Shown one piece after another: positions 21,306 to 31,983 of a DNA stretch of 64,000 bases. Under the pieces are notes generated by a model. That model worked only from the letters and a program-made list of their open reading frames with translations, was not told the origin of the DNA and made no database searches. Source of the DNA: Cercospora beticola (taxonomy: Eukaryota; Ascomycota; Dothideomycetes; Mycosphaerellales; Mycosphaerellaceae); contig NC_088939.1 in assembly GCF_033473495.1 (NCBI RefSeq), positions 2,046,001 to 2,110,000 of the forward strand, given 5' to 3'. The translations under genes and the position numbers were made by a program. Every line of letters starts with the position of its first letter. The stretch's first letter is position 1.

Positions 21306-22045
21306 TGTTTTTTGAGCGAGCATGTGATACCCCTCAGTTGAAACCCTCAGTTGGGTGAATGAATGAATGATTGTGACGTCAAATTGTGCTCTTCTCTTCT
21401 CTTTCTCTTGCGGAATAGCGCCTTGAAAGCTCCTAGGTGTGGAAATAGACGCGGAGTCGTGGGTTGCTGTCGAATGGAGACATTGAGAAGCATACCTCAG
21501 TTGAACAAGTGAATAAACAGCCACGACGTTATGTAGTGCACCTTAACTAGCTTTCTCTGAAATCGAAGAACTTTTGAAAGGCAACGAGGGTAGAGATGGG
21601 TGTGAAATTGGTAATTCAGCATCGGCGGAGAGGTACATGAATCTTGGACATAGTGGTTTGGAGCACTGCCGATTTCCTGTGTCGCTCTGCTGGACTGTTA
21701 GGGTCGAAACCAATCAGCGTGGACATGAAAAGAAATTCATGATTGTTGATTGATTGAGACGTGTGAGAAAGTCCTCGACTTAGCACTTGGGTTATGGCTG
21801 TCTTTTTTTTGTTGCTCTGATGGGGGAGAGCCTGCAGAGCCAACGGGCGTCAACGGGGGCGAGAACTTGATATGCTGGGTGAGAAGAGATGTTTGGGTCA
21901 GTTCTGTCTTAGTCGTTTGCGGCATGGCTATCCAACGAGGTTCTCCGTTTGAAGGTAACTATGAGAGGCAACATGGGTGGAGACGAAGCAGGTTCCGCTT
22001 AAGGAAAATGAATAGAGTGAGGCTGGATTGTGTTGTTTCCACTGC
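21306..22045. other. Gap downstream of the SNF2 gene
   Basis: No supported gene. It contains the SNF2 3' region and the 3' flank of the minus-strand gene that ends at 22046. No RNA gene or clear repeat was seen. Confidence 0.4.
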
Positions 22046-22633
22046 TCATTGCATGAGCTTTCGGGTATTTTGCTCTGCTGAATTCGTGATATGAAAGGCA
22101 ATCTGGGTAAATACGGGCGAGTTTTGACTTCCTAGGACCAGCTGGAAGCACATGAGGAGGTCCAAAATGGTGTTGTGCTGTGAAGCTTGTCCGACGGCTC
22201 TCTCCGCCAAAATTGCGGCCAGAAAGGCATCAAGAGTGCAGATGAGGAGCGACTCTCCAAGCACAGTGCCTGGAGCGAACGAAAATCAACGATCGATGTC
22301 AAGACCAGAGTGCAGTTTCACAGAAAGCATCTGCGACGTCTCACAAGGTTCCTCCCGCTCCAACGGCCCGCTCGCCATCATTCCCGGCCAGCCGCCAGCC
22401 GCAGCCAAATCTCCGAGTGGACTCCACTCCTCCCTTTCCCAAACAGCAACGAAAGCAGCACCAAGACCCTCTTCCAGACAATTCATTCGCTGCTCCTCGT
22501 CCCAAGCAAACGCGAAGCCGGCTTGGACAATCTCTTCTATGCGTCTTGTCACGCCCCAACAGTGGATTTCATGCAAGCTTCCATCTATTCTAGCGCCTCA
22601 CCTGCTCCGGTTTGTGCTTTCTTTAACGCGCAT
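22046..22633 (-). CDS. Hypothetical protein, three exons (151 aa)
   Basis: The model is exon 22633-22602, exon 22544-22345 and exon 22269-22046. Intron 1 (57 nt) has a GTGAGG donor and a weak AAG acceptor. Intron 2 (75 nt) has a GTGAGA donor, a CTTGAC branch and a CTCCAG acceptor, and removes an in-frame TGA. The joined 151-residue protein has a Trp- and acid-rich first half (FAFAWDEEQRMNCLEEGLG) and a hydrophobic helix-rich second half (LLICTLDAFLAAILAERAV). I do not recognise the family. The second intron is well supported; the first exon and the exact 3' end are less sure. Confidence 0.45.
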
Positions 22634-23340
22634 CGTCCCTATTCGTATCAAGTCTGCGGCCAACGGGAATGCTTCCTCGAGCGCCACCGTGTGACTGCCT
22701 TTGCAAAAGAGTTGCAGCGGACTTGCGTGTGTCTCCTTCCTATTCGAAGGAAGCGCTACTTACTCCCAGCTGTTCCAGACCATTCTGCTGCTGCTGTCGC
22801 TGATCATTCAAGTTCTCTATTGTCGTTTTGTGTGTGAAGGCTTGCATTCCTGTCGGTTCTGCACTGCTCAATTCTCCCTTCTCTGTTCTGCTTGATCGTT
22901 TCTACTACTGCCGTTTACTACTGTCGTTACAGGCTCATACATCTTTGGTCTCTGCTTCTCCATTGGTCAAGACACCGTTCTTCACGAAACAAATATTGCA
23001 GTTCTGAGTGTTATACATCAAGCCACCGAGTTTCAAGAGAATACAATAAGCGAGGTCCCATCAAGATCGAATCCTTTTTCGCACATTCCAGAGATTCTGC
23101 ATACCGCCATCTGAGTCCCACCAAAGAGAACTGCAAAATATTGTGTTGTCGCCAAAACACACCAGGCCAGCAACGGACGTACACAGAGACGACGAAAGCG
23201 ACACATACAAGCAGAGCGTAACGAAATAGCTCCCTACGAACAAGACTCTCCAAGGCCATTTTCCGCAGGGCGCCGCCCAAGCCTCAGCCCGCGATCAACA
23301 ACAAACTGCGCACAACGACTCCGCATTTCAGAGACCAGAT

Positions 23341-23661
23341 ATGGCCGTCCCCCGGGATCCCGCATTCTGGAAACGCTTCTCCGTAGCCGTACACCAAGAT
23401 GAAGAAGCACAAGCCGTGGCATCAGCACAAGATCCCGCTTCCAAGCAACAAGCACAGTAAGCCAGCACCCTCCCTTCACATATCAGCACATCGATACTGA
23501 CCTAAGGCAGATCCACCTGGCTCGCTCGTCAACAACGCAAATCCTCACGACGAACATGGTTCTGCTATGGGTTTTGGCTAATATTTGCAATATTCGTGGC
23601 GGCGATAGTGATGGTGGTGATTTGGCTGCTGAAGAGGAAACAAGAAGAGGACGTGGATTGA
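23341..23661 (+). CDS. Small single-pass membrane protein, two exons (88 aa)
   Basis: Exon 23341-23456 is joined to exon 23511-23661. The 54-nt intron (23457-23510) has a GTAAGC donor, an ACTGAC branch site and a GGCAG acceptor; the junction rebuilds a glutamine codon (CA|A). The 88-residue product has a hydrophilic N-terminus (MAVPRDPAFWKRFSVAVHQ), a basic stretch (RQQRKSSRR), then one long hydrophobic segment (about residues 56-78) and a short charged tail (KRKQEEDVD). That layout fits a tail-anchored or single-pass protein with a cytosolic N-terminus. Short uncharacterised proteins of this build are common in ascomycetes. The neighbouring U2AF gene converges on it. Confidence 0.6.
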
Positions 23662-24024
23662 ATTATTTTCGCTCAATTCTTTTGGATAGTCTACAGTGAA
23701 TGCCTATGTTACATCCTGCATGCAGTCTCATATTGCATGTTCGGTAGTGCGATGGCCTGTCTCCCTTGAGGTCAATCGCTCTGGAAGTCTCTCTGATATC
23801 GTGCCCTCACGTTGTGGCACGAGATGACTGAGCCGCAGAGGCGGTCTCGTCAGGACTTCGTATGCGCCACCAGAATGCGCCCAAGCGAAGACCTGGCGCG
23901 GTCTCAATGTGCGGATCTCAGGCAGCTGTAATGCTCCTCATGCTCGCTCCTCTCCTCCAGCTCCGCCGACGCCGCTGCAGGCTGCTCTTCTCCTTCAGAT
24001 TTCCGCCAACTCCTCTGTAGCCAC

Positions 24025-24654
24025 CTAATATCTCGGCCTCGATGGCTCCGGCGATGGACTCCTCGTAACAGACCTCTCATCCCTACCCCTCTCCCTCAAC
24101 CACTTCTTCGTCGCCAACTCCAGCTCCCTCTCCAACTCCGGACTCGGCTCCTTCCGATGAATGAAATTGCAAAACCCCCCTCTCACACACCCCTCTCCCG
24201 AATTGAGCCTACAACAAGCCTCCCTAAAATCCGTCACAGGACTCAATTCGCAATAAATCGGCCTCGCCGCATACCACCGACTATTCAACGCATCGCAAGC
24301 CTTCTGCGCCGAATCCTCATACTTGAACCGCGCATACACATTCCCGATCAAATGATCATTATTGTTATCGCAGACTACCACCTCTTCGATTTCGCCGTAT
24401 TTGCACATCTCGCACCAGAAATCTTCGTAGAAGGCATCGAAGTGGTTTTGGAGTTGCTGCGGGTTCATGCGCGATTTGTTGTCGTAGGCGGGGTTTTGGT
24501 AGAGGTTGGGGAGGAGGATCGTTTGCGAGTAGCTGGGTTTGACGTGTTTGCGCGAGCAGCGGTCGCCGTGGCGGCAGGCGCCGATTTTGTAGTAGAAACT
24601 GCAGTTGACTTTGTCTTGTTCTGTGCCGAAGATGGAGGCGAGATAGTTCGCCAT
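24025..24654 (-). CDS. U2AF1: U2AF small subunit (splicing factor U2AF35/U2AF23) (209 aa)
   Basis: An intronless 209-codon gene. The protein reads the AG at 3' splice sites as partner of the U2AF large subunit, in the nucleus. Domains in order: first CCCH zinc finger (CSFYYKIGACRHGDRCSRKH, residues 18-37), a U2AF-homology RRM (about 45-145) containing DNNNDHLIGNVYARFKYED, and a second CCCH finger (CCRLNSGEGCVRGGFCNFIH, ending near residue 165). A short Arg/Ser-containing tail ends SPEPSRPRY; the long RS domain of animal U2AF35 is absent, as in fission yeast. Length and order are standard. The start ATG is unambiguous. Confidence 0.95.
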   Translation of the reverse strand: MANYLASIFGTEQDKVNCSFYYKIGACRHGDRCSRKHVKPSYSQTILLPNLYQNPAYDNKSRMNPQQLQNHFDAFYEDFWCEMCKYGEIEEVVVCDNNNDHLIGNVYARFKYEDSAQKACDALNSRWYAARPIYCELSPVTDFREACCRLNSGEGCVRGGFCNFIHRKEPSPELERELELATKKWLRERGRDERSVTRSPSPEPSRPRY

Positions 24655-25507
24655 GATGGGCGATGGCGGAGACGATCGCGATGTGTTTCTCGATTTGTGA
24701 AGCGTGTGTCAAGGGCGTGTTCCTGAGCGCGGAGGTGGTGATGGTGATGGCGCGGTCGTTGTCGCGCAGAGTCGGCGAGCTCAAGGTCGCGAAATCGATG
24801 GCCCCGAGTCGGTTAGTCAGCCGACTGTTCGCCTCAGGCCAGAACCTTCCACGGCACAATCGCACACTCCGACAAGATACTCCAAGCTCATGGTGAATTT
24901 GTGGCTGCACGAAGCCTAGTGTATCATGCACGGCAGAAAATCAAGCTGAATGGGTAGCCTACAGCCTTACACACTTCGTAGTAGACTCCAAGTATCATCT
25001 TCAAACGAAAGATATTATCTATTCGATTCTGCTGTCAATCCTCAGACTCTTCCAGTCCTCGAGGTCTCTGTTTCCTTACACTTGCTCATATTCCATGATG
25101 AAAACAAGAACAGAGAAACAACGAACGCCAACGCTAATGCCAATAATCATCTCACCAAAGTCCCGTGAAGGCCTGTTCCGAGCTTCGTAAATATGCAGCA
25201 CTGTCGTCTCGGGCTGCCGGAATGCCGTGTCTTGGACATTGTGAGCCAAGAAGATCTCGTCAGATGGCCCAGCGGTGGACTGAACGGCCAATGGACCTGA
25301 AGCATCTCGTTCGCGGGAATTTCTCACGCGCTAGAAAGGCTTCCTCAAGCTTGAAGGCCTCTTGACTCAGGCACTTGCCAGCCGCGCCAATCCATGGGCC
25401 CATTGGACGTATCAACGGCTCCTCCTCGATCTGCCTCTAGATCTGCTGCCTCTCGGTCTGCCTCGCGGGCTCCCTCGAATTCCGCGATGACCACGTCCGC
25501 CCCTCTC
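24655..25507. other. Gap between U2AF and the rpd3 stop
   Basis: It contains the U2AF promoter region and the 3' flank of rpd3. A minus-strand frame ending at 25076 has a hydrophobic C-terminal segment but no ATG. The part next to 25507 holds the RG-rich open frame described under findings. Confidence 0.4.
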
Positions 25508-27596
25508 CTAAGCCGCGGGCGGGGCATCACTCGTGGCGATCTGTGTTGTCGCTTCAGCTTTTGCGTCGTCAGCTTCTCGCTCCTGCTTCGCTTCCTCCTT
25601 CTCGGCCAGCTTCTCCGGCTCCGGCGCATCGTCCTTCATCTCGACATCTTCCTTTTCGTCCCCTGAGGTATCCGCTGTAATGGGCGCACCAGTCGCAGCA
25701 GCAGGTGAGCGGGGAGGAGTCGTGACTTGTGGGACGGCAGCACTGACAGCGGCAGGAGCAGGAGGAGCGTCGGCCATTTCATCGTCCGCTTCATCTCCAG
25801 CGTCCTCTGCGCTGACTTCGGATTGATTTGACGTCTGCTCGACTTTGGGCTGTGGTGCGCTGGTGAGTGCGCTGGTGAGTGCGCCTGGTGTAGGAGATTT
25901 GGCCTTGTCAGCGAGGATTGCTTCTGCAACAGTGGCATTTGCCGCCGCGACATCAGCGGCGCCGTCGACCTGCATGGCTTCTTCAGCACCATCTTCCTCG
26001 TCGTTGCCGTCTCCGTTGACACTGCGCGCATCATCATCTGCGGGTGTGTTGGCGCCGCTGTCGTCTACCGGAGCATGCACGTTCTGTGTATCCATGATGC
26101 CGATTCTCCTCGCAGCGGGAGGCTTGCGAAGGCCATTTGCGAAGTTCAGGTCCTCGTCTTCCGAGTCTTCATCGTCCAGATCGTTTGTGGTGTGCTTGTC
26201 GTATGCGCGTTGATTCCATCTGCGATCCTTGCTCTCCTCGGCGTCTGCTTCTTCGTCGTCCTCTCGTGCTTCTCGCTCATCAAATGTCTCGGGCTCCCCG
26301 TCGGGCCCGGAATTGTGCATGCCAAGGGGCTCTCGAGGTACGTCGTGCATTTGCACACTGGGCGCATGCTGTGTTGTGCGCTTCAGGTTCTCAAGTACTT
26401 GCTGCTTGATCTTCTCAAGATACTCGTGCGAATTGGCATTGTCCATGTTACTAGGCTTGACGTCCAGCTCAAAATCCGGACTATAATACTCGTAGTAGTC
26501 CGTGAACGGAAGGTCAGGCCCCATCTCGACACCCACCAGTTGTCCAGTCTCGTAAGCCCACGTCCGTGCGACATTGCGCATCGTGTAACCACCTCCACCA
26601 AGGACGAGTGTGGGGAGGTTGAAACTCTTGACGAAGTTGACACAGTTTGCATGTCCTCGCATGCTCAAGTTGAAGCAACCTAGCCTGTCGCCGGACAAGG
26701 AGTCACCGCCACACTGAAGGACAACGGCAGTCGGTCTGTAGTATTCCATTACCCAGCCAATGGTTGGCTCAAAGATGCCCTTGTAGCTCGTGTCGTCAAT
26801 ACCATCTCGAAGCGGGAAATTGACCGAGTAGTGCTTGCCCTGGCCTACACCAATGTCCCTAAGTTCGCCGGTACCAGGGAAGTATTCGCCGTACTTGTGG
26901 AAAGAGACCGTCATTACACGATCGGTGGAGTAGAAGGCTTCTTCGACACCGTCGCCGTGATGCACGTCGATATCGATGTATAGAACGCGCTCGTGAAATC
27001 GCAGGAGTTCGAGAATTCCGAGGACAATGTCTGCAGGAAGTCAGCATATCGTCGCTTATGTGGTTAGACAATCTCCACTCACCATTCACGTAGCAAAAGC
27101 CCGAAGCTTCACTCTTCTTGGCGTGATGCAGACCTCCAGCCCAGTTGACAGCGACATCGCACTTCTGCCGATTCAATCGTGCAGCACCCTCCATGCTTCC
27201 TCCTGCACTGATGCCACAGAATTCGAACAAGCCATCGAAAACGGGACAGTCGTCGCCCACATTGTATCGGCCTTGTTCTTTCATGAAGTTGTCCATGTTG
27301 TCGGGGGTGACGCGTTGCAGGAAGTCGACATACTCGTCGGTATGAAATTGGGTCATCTCGTACTTGCTCGCGGGCTTCGCACGATAGATCTCCAATTTCT
27401 TATACAGCCCGTAGTTCATAATCAACGAGTGTGCCATTCGGATACGATGCGGTTTCATGGGATGACCGGCATTGTAAGCGTAGTTGCCGACGTCGCTGTC
27501 GTAGAAGTATGCGACTTTCTTGGGCTGCGAGGGAGCAGCATTTGTTCCAGTGCCAGGCGCGTCCAGAGGTGTATACCCTCCTGCGCCGATAGGCAT
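25508..27596 (-). CDS. rpd3: Class I histone deacetylase Rpd3, two exons (678 aa)
   Basis: Exon 1 is 27596-27083 and exon 2 is 27030-25508. The 52-nt intron (27082-27031) has a GTGAGT donor and a CTGCAG acceptor, and splicing restores the conserved [16 protein letters not shown]. Rpd3 removes acetyl groups from histone lysines as the catalytic subunit of Sin3-type complexes. Active-site features are present: the His pair in GGLHHAKK (about residues 155-156), zinc ligands in DIDVHHGDG and in [11 protein letters not shown], and GGGGYT. After the catalytic domain (about residue 400) comes a long acidic, low-complexity tail including [14 protein letters not shown]. Filamentous fungal Rpd3/RpdA proteins are known for such C-terminal extensions. 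A 31-codon RG-rich frame follows the TAG in phase (25415-25507). The gene is head to head with rpn11. Confidence 0.96.
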
Positions 27597-28055
27597 GGCT
27601 GCGGTGCGCTAGACGCGGAGGACCAGTTCGATGGGTATGTTTTCGTCGCGGATCGTCGTAGCTGGTGGTGCGTTGGGTATTTCTGCGCAGTAAATGGGTC
27701 TGGGAGTGTTGTGTCGAGGTCGATGTTCGTGGGAGCATGCGATAGATGCTTGGGCGAGCTATGTAATATGCAGGTGCAGCCGGGGAAGGTTAGCCGAGGC
27801 CGATCTCCGAAGCTCTCACTGCTGCCACTGCTGCTGCTGGTGATGTCGCGTCGTCCATCTGCCTGCGAACAACTCGCCAAACATCTCCACTACGCCGCCA
27901 TCACCGCCATCCTCGTCCACTCCGCTCCTCCATCACTGATAATCCTGTCCCGATCAGCCAATAAGTCCAAGCACACCGACTGCAGCTGAAGGCCCGCCAC
28001 CGCAACTGTTTCCACCCGTGCGCCAGCACTTCACTACTCTCGCACACTCCCCACC
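27597..28055. promoter_or_regulatory. Shared intergenic promoter region between rpd3 and rpn11
   Basis: These 459 bp separate the start codons of two divergently transcribed housekeeping genes, so both promoters must lie here. A CCAAT box is visible near 27957 (GCCAATAAG). I see no clear TATA box. Co-regulation is an inference from layout only. Confidence 0.5.
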
Positions 28056-29169
28056 ATGGACCGGTTGTCGCGCATGCTCGCCGCTGCCCAGGGCATGGGC
28101 GGCGGTGGCGGAGGTCCCGCCCAAGATACTAACATCATCGACAATGCGGAGACGGTCTACATTTCATCACTGGCGCTGCTCAAGATGCTGCGACACGGGC
28201 GGGCAGGTGTTCCTATGGAAGTCATGGGCCTGATGCTAGGAGAGTTCGTCGACGACTACACAGTACGCGTGGTGGATGTCTTCGCCATGCCGCAGTCAGG
28301 AACTGGCGTGTCGGTCGAGGCGGTCGATCCCGTCTTCCAGACCAAGATGATGGACATGTTGCGCCAGACGGGGAGGTGCGTAGTTCAGCACATGCCATTC
28401 AGACATGCTCTTTCACTGACACTTCACTCACAGACCTGAAACCGTCGTCGGTTGGTACCACTCACATCCTGGCTTCGGCTGCTGGCTTTCGTCCGTCGAT
28501 ATCAACACACAGCAATCCTTCGAACAACTCACGCCTCGCGCCGTCGCCGTTGTCATCGACCCCATTCAGTCCGTCAAAGGCAAAGTCGTCATCGATGCCT
28601 TCCGCCTCATCAACCCACAAACCCTCATGCTTGGGCAAGAGCCTCGCCAAACCACCTCCAACTTGGGTCACCTGAACAAACCCTCCATTCAAGCCCTTAT
28701 CCACGGCTTGAACCGCCACTACTACAGCATCGGCATTGGCTATCGCAAGACTGCCCTCGAAGAAGCCATGCTCATGAACCTGCACAAGACCGTCTGGACG
28801 GAAGCTCTCACCATGCCCGATTTCGCGGCGGAAGGCACACGCAACGAGGCGAATCTGAAGAAATTGGTTTCGCTTGCTGAAGGCTACGAAAAGCGTGTCA
28901 AGGAAGAGACGGAGTTGACTAAGGATCAACTACGGACGCGGTACGTGGGTAAGGTGGATCCGAAGAAGCACATCGAGACAGTTGGGCAAGAGTTGATTGA
29001 GGACAACATTGTGTCGGTGAGTCGACAGATGATCGACAAGGAAGCCAGCGTGCCAAATGCCACAGCAGAGGGCTTAGGCAGCGCGAGGCTGAATGGTGCC
29101 AAGGGCGCAAATGGCGCGAACGGGAGTGGTCAGGCGGACGGAGGCATGGAAGTAGATGAGGATTTGTGA
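28056..29169 (+). CDS. rpn11: 26S proteasome lid deubiquitinase Rpn11, two exons (351 aa)
   Basis: Exon 28056-28375 is joined to exon 28434-29169. The 58-nt intron (28376-28433) has a GTGCGT donor, a CACTGAC branch and a CACAG acceptor; the junction rebuilds an Arg codon inside the conserved [17 protein letters not shown]. Rpn11 is the zinc metalloprotease of the 19S regulatory particle that cuts ubiquitin chains off substrates. The JAMM motif is intact: Glu in VPMEVMG (about residue 54) and the H-x-H-x7-S-x2-D pattern ([14 protein letters not shown], about 117-130). The protein is longer than yeast and human Rpn11 (about 306-310 aa), owing to a Gly-rich N-terminus and a C-terminal Asn/Gly-rich tail ending MEVDEDL. 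Confidence 0.96.
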
Positions 29170-29762
29170 GAGCATCGCGAAGAGAATTCACGCTGTACTA
29201 TACGCATAGCTCAGGCGCTTCGAGTCATTGCATGAGAAGAAGAGACTCTTCCTCTGCTCTGGGGATACAGCTCCAGATAGTTCTTCGACTGCCGTCGAAA
29301 CGAGTATGAATTAACGTTACACGGCAATCGAACACAGTGTTCACGCGCGATGTTTGACATGTCAATAATGAGAACGAGAGAAAGACCGCTGCGAGGACAA
29401 TTACTTCAATTTGCATTGACTGAATGCGACTTTCTTCGCTTCTATCTATCAATCACGATCAGATCCTGCTGATATTTCGTGAACTGTGGGGGTATCTTTC
29501 TAGATCTGGTGTGGTGCGCAAGAAGAACAAAATGCCTCCAGCCCCCAAATGCAAACACCATGCCATGCCACGCCATGCTCCAAGACTCTCAAGATGCAAT
29601 TTTTGATGCGAAAACGCTAAGAACAAAACAGAACTTTCAATTTTTCTGGGATCAACAAGTTCTCAACTCATTCAGTTCATTCATTCCAAGATCTGACCTA
29701 GTTACTTATCCAAATCCCAAACCTCTCAAGATGGCTACTTCCCAGCGCGGAACAAGCCACGC
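29170..29762. other. Gap between convergent rpn11 and the DUF7492-like gene
   Basis: This is the 3' flank of both genes. No supported gene or RNA was found. Short stretches are AT-richer than the neighbours. Confidence 0.4.
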
Positions 29763-31529
29763 CTAGTGGCCCCCAGCGGGAAAGAAGTTTCTTGGGTGAG
29801 ATCTTCGTACACCGCCGGAGGTGAGGTCACGTCTTTGGTAGACGGTACCGTTGGCGGCGACTGTGGGCACAGCAGGAGCTGCGTCGGTCGAAGAAGAAGC
29901 TGCAGGAGCAGCGTAACCGGAGACAGTCTTCAGGGTTGGGATGGCGACGGGGTTTGTCGCTGCGGAGGTAGAGGTGGAGTAGGCTGCTGGCGAGGAAGGT
30001 GCCGCGGAAGAAGGAGGGGAGTAGGCTGATGGCGCTGAGGAAGCGACAGCAGAGGTTGATGCGGATGCGGATGCAGATGAGGAAGCGTAAGCCGAAGGGG
30101 AAGTGGCTTGGCTGACTGGCATTGTCGAAGTCAGAGTGACGACTGTGACAATGGTCGTGAGCTGTCCAGGACCAGAAGTAGTATCAGCGTCGGCCGCAGA
30201 GGTAGTAGCGGTTATAGATCCGCCTCCGTATGCAGATGGTGCATCAGTCGGAGCAGGAGCAGCACCAGTGTTTGGTGGCTGGCTCCAAGGAGCTCGACTT
30301 GGCACTGGCATATCAGCAGCCTTGAAAGCAGCCGCCCAGGCATTCTCTGCGCCACTGGTGTAACTTGCTGCGGCCTCATCCCAGGTCTTGGACCAAGCGC
30401 TCGCAGCGGCTGTACCAAAGGAGCTGATGACTTGACAGGTGTTTGGTACATACACCTCTGGCCAGAGGCCAAGGCTGTTGGCCGAGATGACAGTGGCTTG
30501 AGCATTGCAAGAGCTGACGAAAGCGGTATCGATGCTTGCAGTGGCGTCTCGCTTGCTGTTCTTGTCTGCTGGGATGTATGAAGGTGCGGTCATGTAGGCA
30601 GTGCGGTTCTTGTAGTTGGGAACGGCAGCAGTCTGTGGGTTGGATTCAGCGACTGGGGCCGCTCCGACGGGCTCTGCGGCAGCCATTTTGACCATCTCAG
30701 ACTTTTCAACAACGTCAAAATCGGCACAGGTGGTGTAGTACTCGTCTTTGCCGGCGGGAGTATTGCAGTCGCGGTTGGACTCGGTGCCGAAATCCCAGAC
30801 CCAGTAGGTTGTCAATGTGCCAGGAGCGACGTTCTCTGGGATGAGGACATCGTTCTCGCACCAAGACTCAACTGTGGAGGTTGGCTGACCGGCGACGTGG
30901 TTAGGTTGGAGGATTTGTCGCTCCTGGGAGATGCTGCCGCAGTTGATCTGGTGGCATCTGCCATCGTCAAAGTTTTGAGCAGCCATCAACCAGCCATTGC
31001 CGTTGCCACCCTTGCCGTCTCTGGTCCACTGCATGACATCTCCAATCTTCTCTTCAGCGGAAGGCTTGGTGGTGCCAAAGACGAAGACAGAACCACCGCC
31101 ATACGGCTTGCCGGTAATGTTCCATGGAAGGGAGACGTGGCCATTCTCGAGATACTTCATGGCAACATAGTCACCAGGAGAGACCTTGAGCTTGGGGAAG
31201 GTGGTCGTGTAGTTCGATGTCCTTTGCGCAGGGTGGCAAACCAAGTCGGTATCGTCAATTCGGTTGCGGACTGTACCATCAGAGTTGCGAGCCTCCAGCG
31301 AAGGAAGCATCCACATCAAAGAGAAGCCGTTGTAGGTAGGGTCTGTTCGAGAAACGTAGCCTCGCGAGTATCCGCGTGGGCCGGTGAAGGTACCATTGTC
31401 GGAGATGGCCTGGTATTCCTCCACCCAGGAGTGGGCTGCCGCGAGTGGAGAGAGGATGGCGAATGCCAAGAGTGCGAAGAGCATGTTGAGAGGTGTCGAG
31501 CAACTGGTGGTAGAGGATCGAAGCTGCAT
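29763..31529 (-). CDS. Secreted DUF7492-like protein with His at the predicted mature N-terminus (588 aa)
   Basis: I start at the first ATG of a plausible signal peptide (31529; a second in-frame ATG is at 31484); the upstream frame to 31736 looks like leader. A hydrophobic signal segment (MLFALLAFAILSPLAAA) ends just before His33, giving a mature start of HSWVEEY. The globular part (about 33-330) has several cysteines, N-glycosylation sites (NYT, NIT) and a second candidate ligand His in ENGHVSLPW. A long Ala/Ser/Pro/Thr-rich tail (about 400-588) looks like a wall-spanning linker. I recall this start from fungal proteins annotated DUF7492. An N-terminal His after signal cleavage is also the hallmark of copper oxygenases (LPMOs), so that activity is possible but not shown. 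No GPI signal is evident. Confidence 0.75.
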   Translation of the reverse strand: MQLRSSTTSCSTPLNMLFALLAFAILSPLAAAHSWVEEYQAISDNGTFTGPRGYSRGYVSRTDPTYNGFSLMWMLPSLEARNSDGTVRNRIDDTDLVCHPAQRTSNYTTTFPKLKVSPGDYVAMKYLENGHVSLPWNITGKPYGGGSVFVFGTTKPSAEEKIGDVMQWTRDGKGGNGNGWLMAAQNFDDGRCHQINCGSISQERQILQPNHVAGQPTSTVESWCENDVLIPENVAPGTLTTYWVWDFGTESNRDCNTPAGKDEYYTTCADFDVVEKSEMVKMAAAEPVGAAPVAESNPQTAAVPNYKNRTAYMTAPSYIPADKNSKRDATASIDTAFVSSCNAQATVISANSLGLWPEVYVPNTCQVISSFGTAAASAWSKTWDEAAASYTSGAENAWAAAFKAADMPVPSRAPWSQPPNTGAAPAPTDAPSAYGGGSITATTSAADADTTSGPGQLTTIVTVVTLTSTMPVSQATSPSAYASSSASASASTSAVASSAPSAYSPPSSAAPSSPAAYSTSTSAATNPVAIPTLKTVSGYAAPAASSSTDAAPAVPTVAANGTVYQRRDLTSGGVRRSHPRNFFPAGGH

Positions 31530-31983
31530 GTTTGTGTCTGTGGGAGTTTGCTTGTGCGGTGGTAGTGCGACGAAGGAAGTCCTGCTTCGAGATTGCGTTG
31601 CGCTCACTTTTGTAGCGTTGGGTGATTGTCGTGAAGGAAGGTTGGTGACACTCGAGAGATCGGGCCTGCCGAATTGTATGCCGCTTGTTGTAATGAAGGA
31701 TAGTGAAGAGCGGTTTTCGAATCTGCTAAAGTGCACGACGGGTGGAATGATGCGGGAGGGGGACGATAATCTTATACGAGGAGCGCAACAATGGAGGCGG
31801 CCAGCGCTATTGTCGAGGGTGAAAGAAAGGTGCAGAACAATAGGCGTCGCAACAATGAGAAGGCTATGTACAAGAAAGAAGGCCAGCCATTGTGCAGAGA
31901 AAGTGACGCGCTATCGACACGGGGAGGAGGTCAAAGAAACTTCACTGGCGACTCTACTTCTCTTTTGAGGCGTGAGGGCGTAT

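Noticed and set aside
31530..31736. 69-residue extension before the signal peptide of the DUF7492-like protein
   Set aside because: It would bury the signal peptide inside the protein; the ATG at 31529 places it at the N-terminus as expected for a secreted protein.
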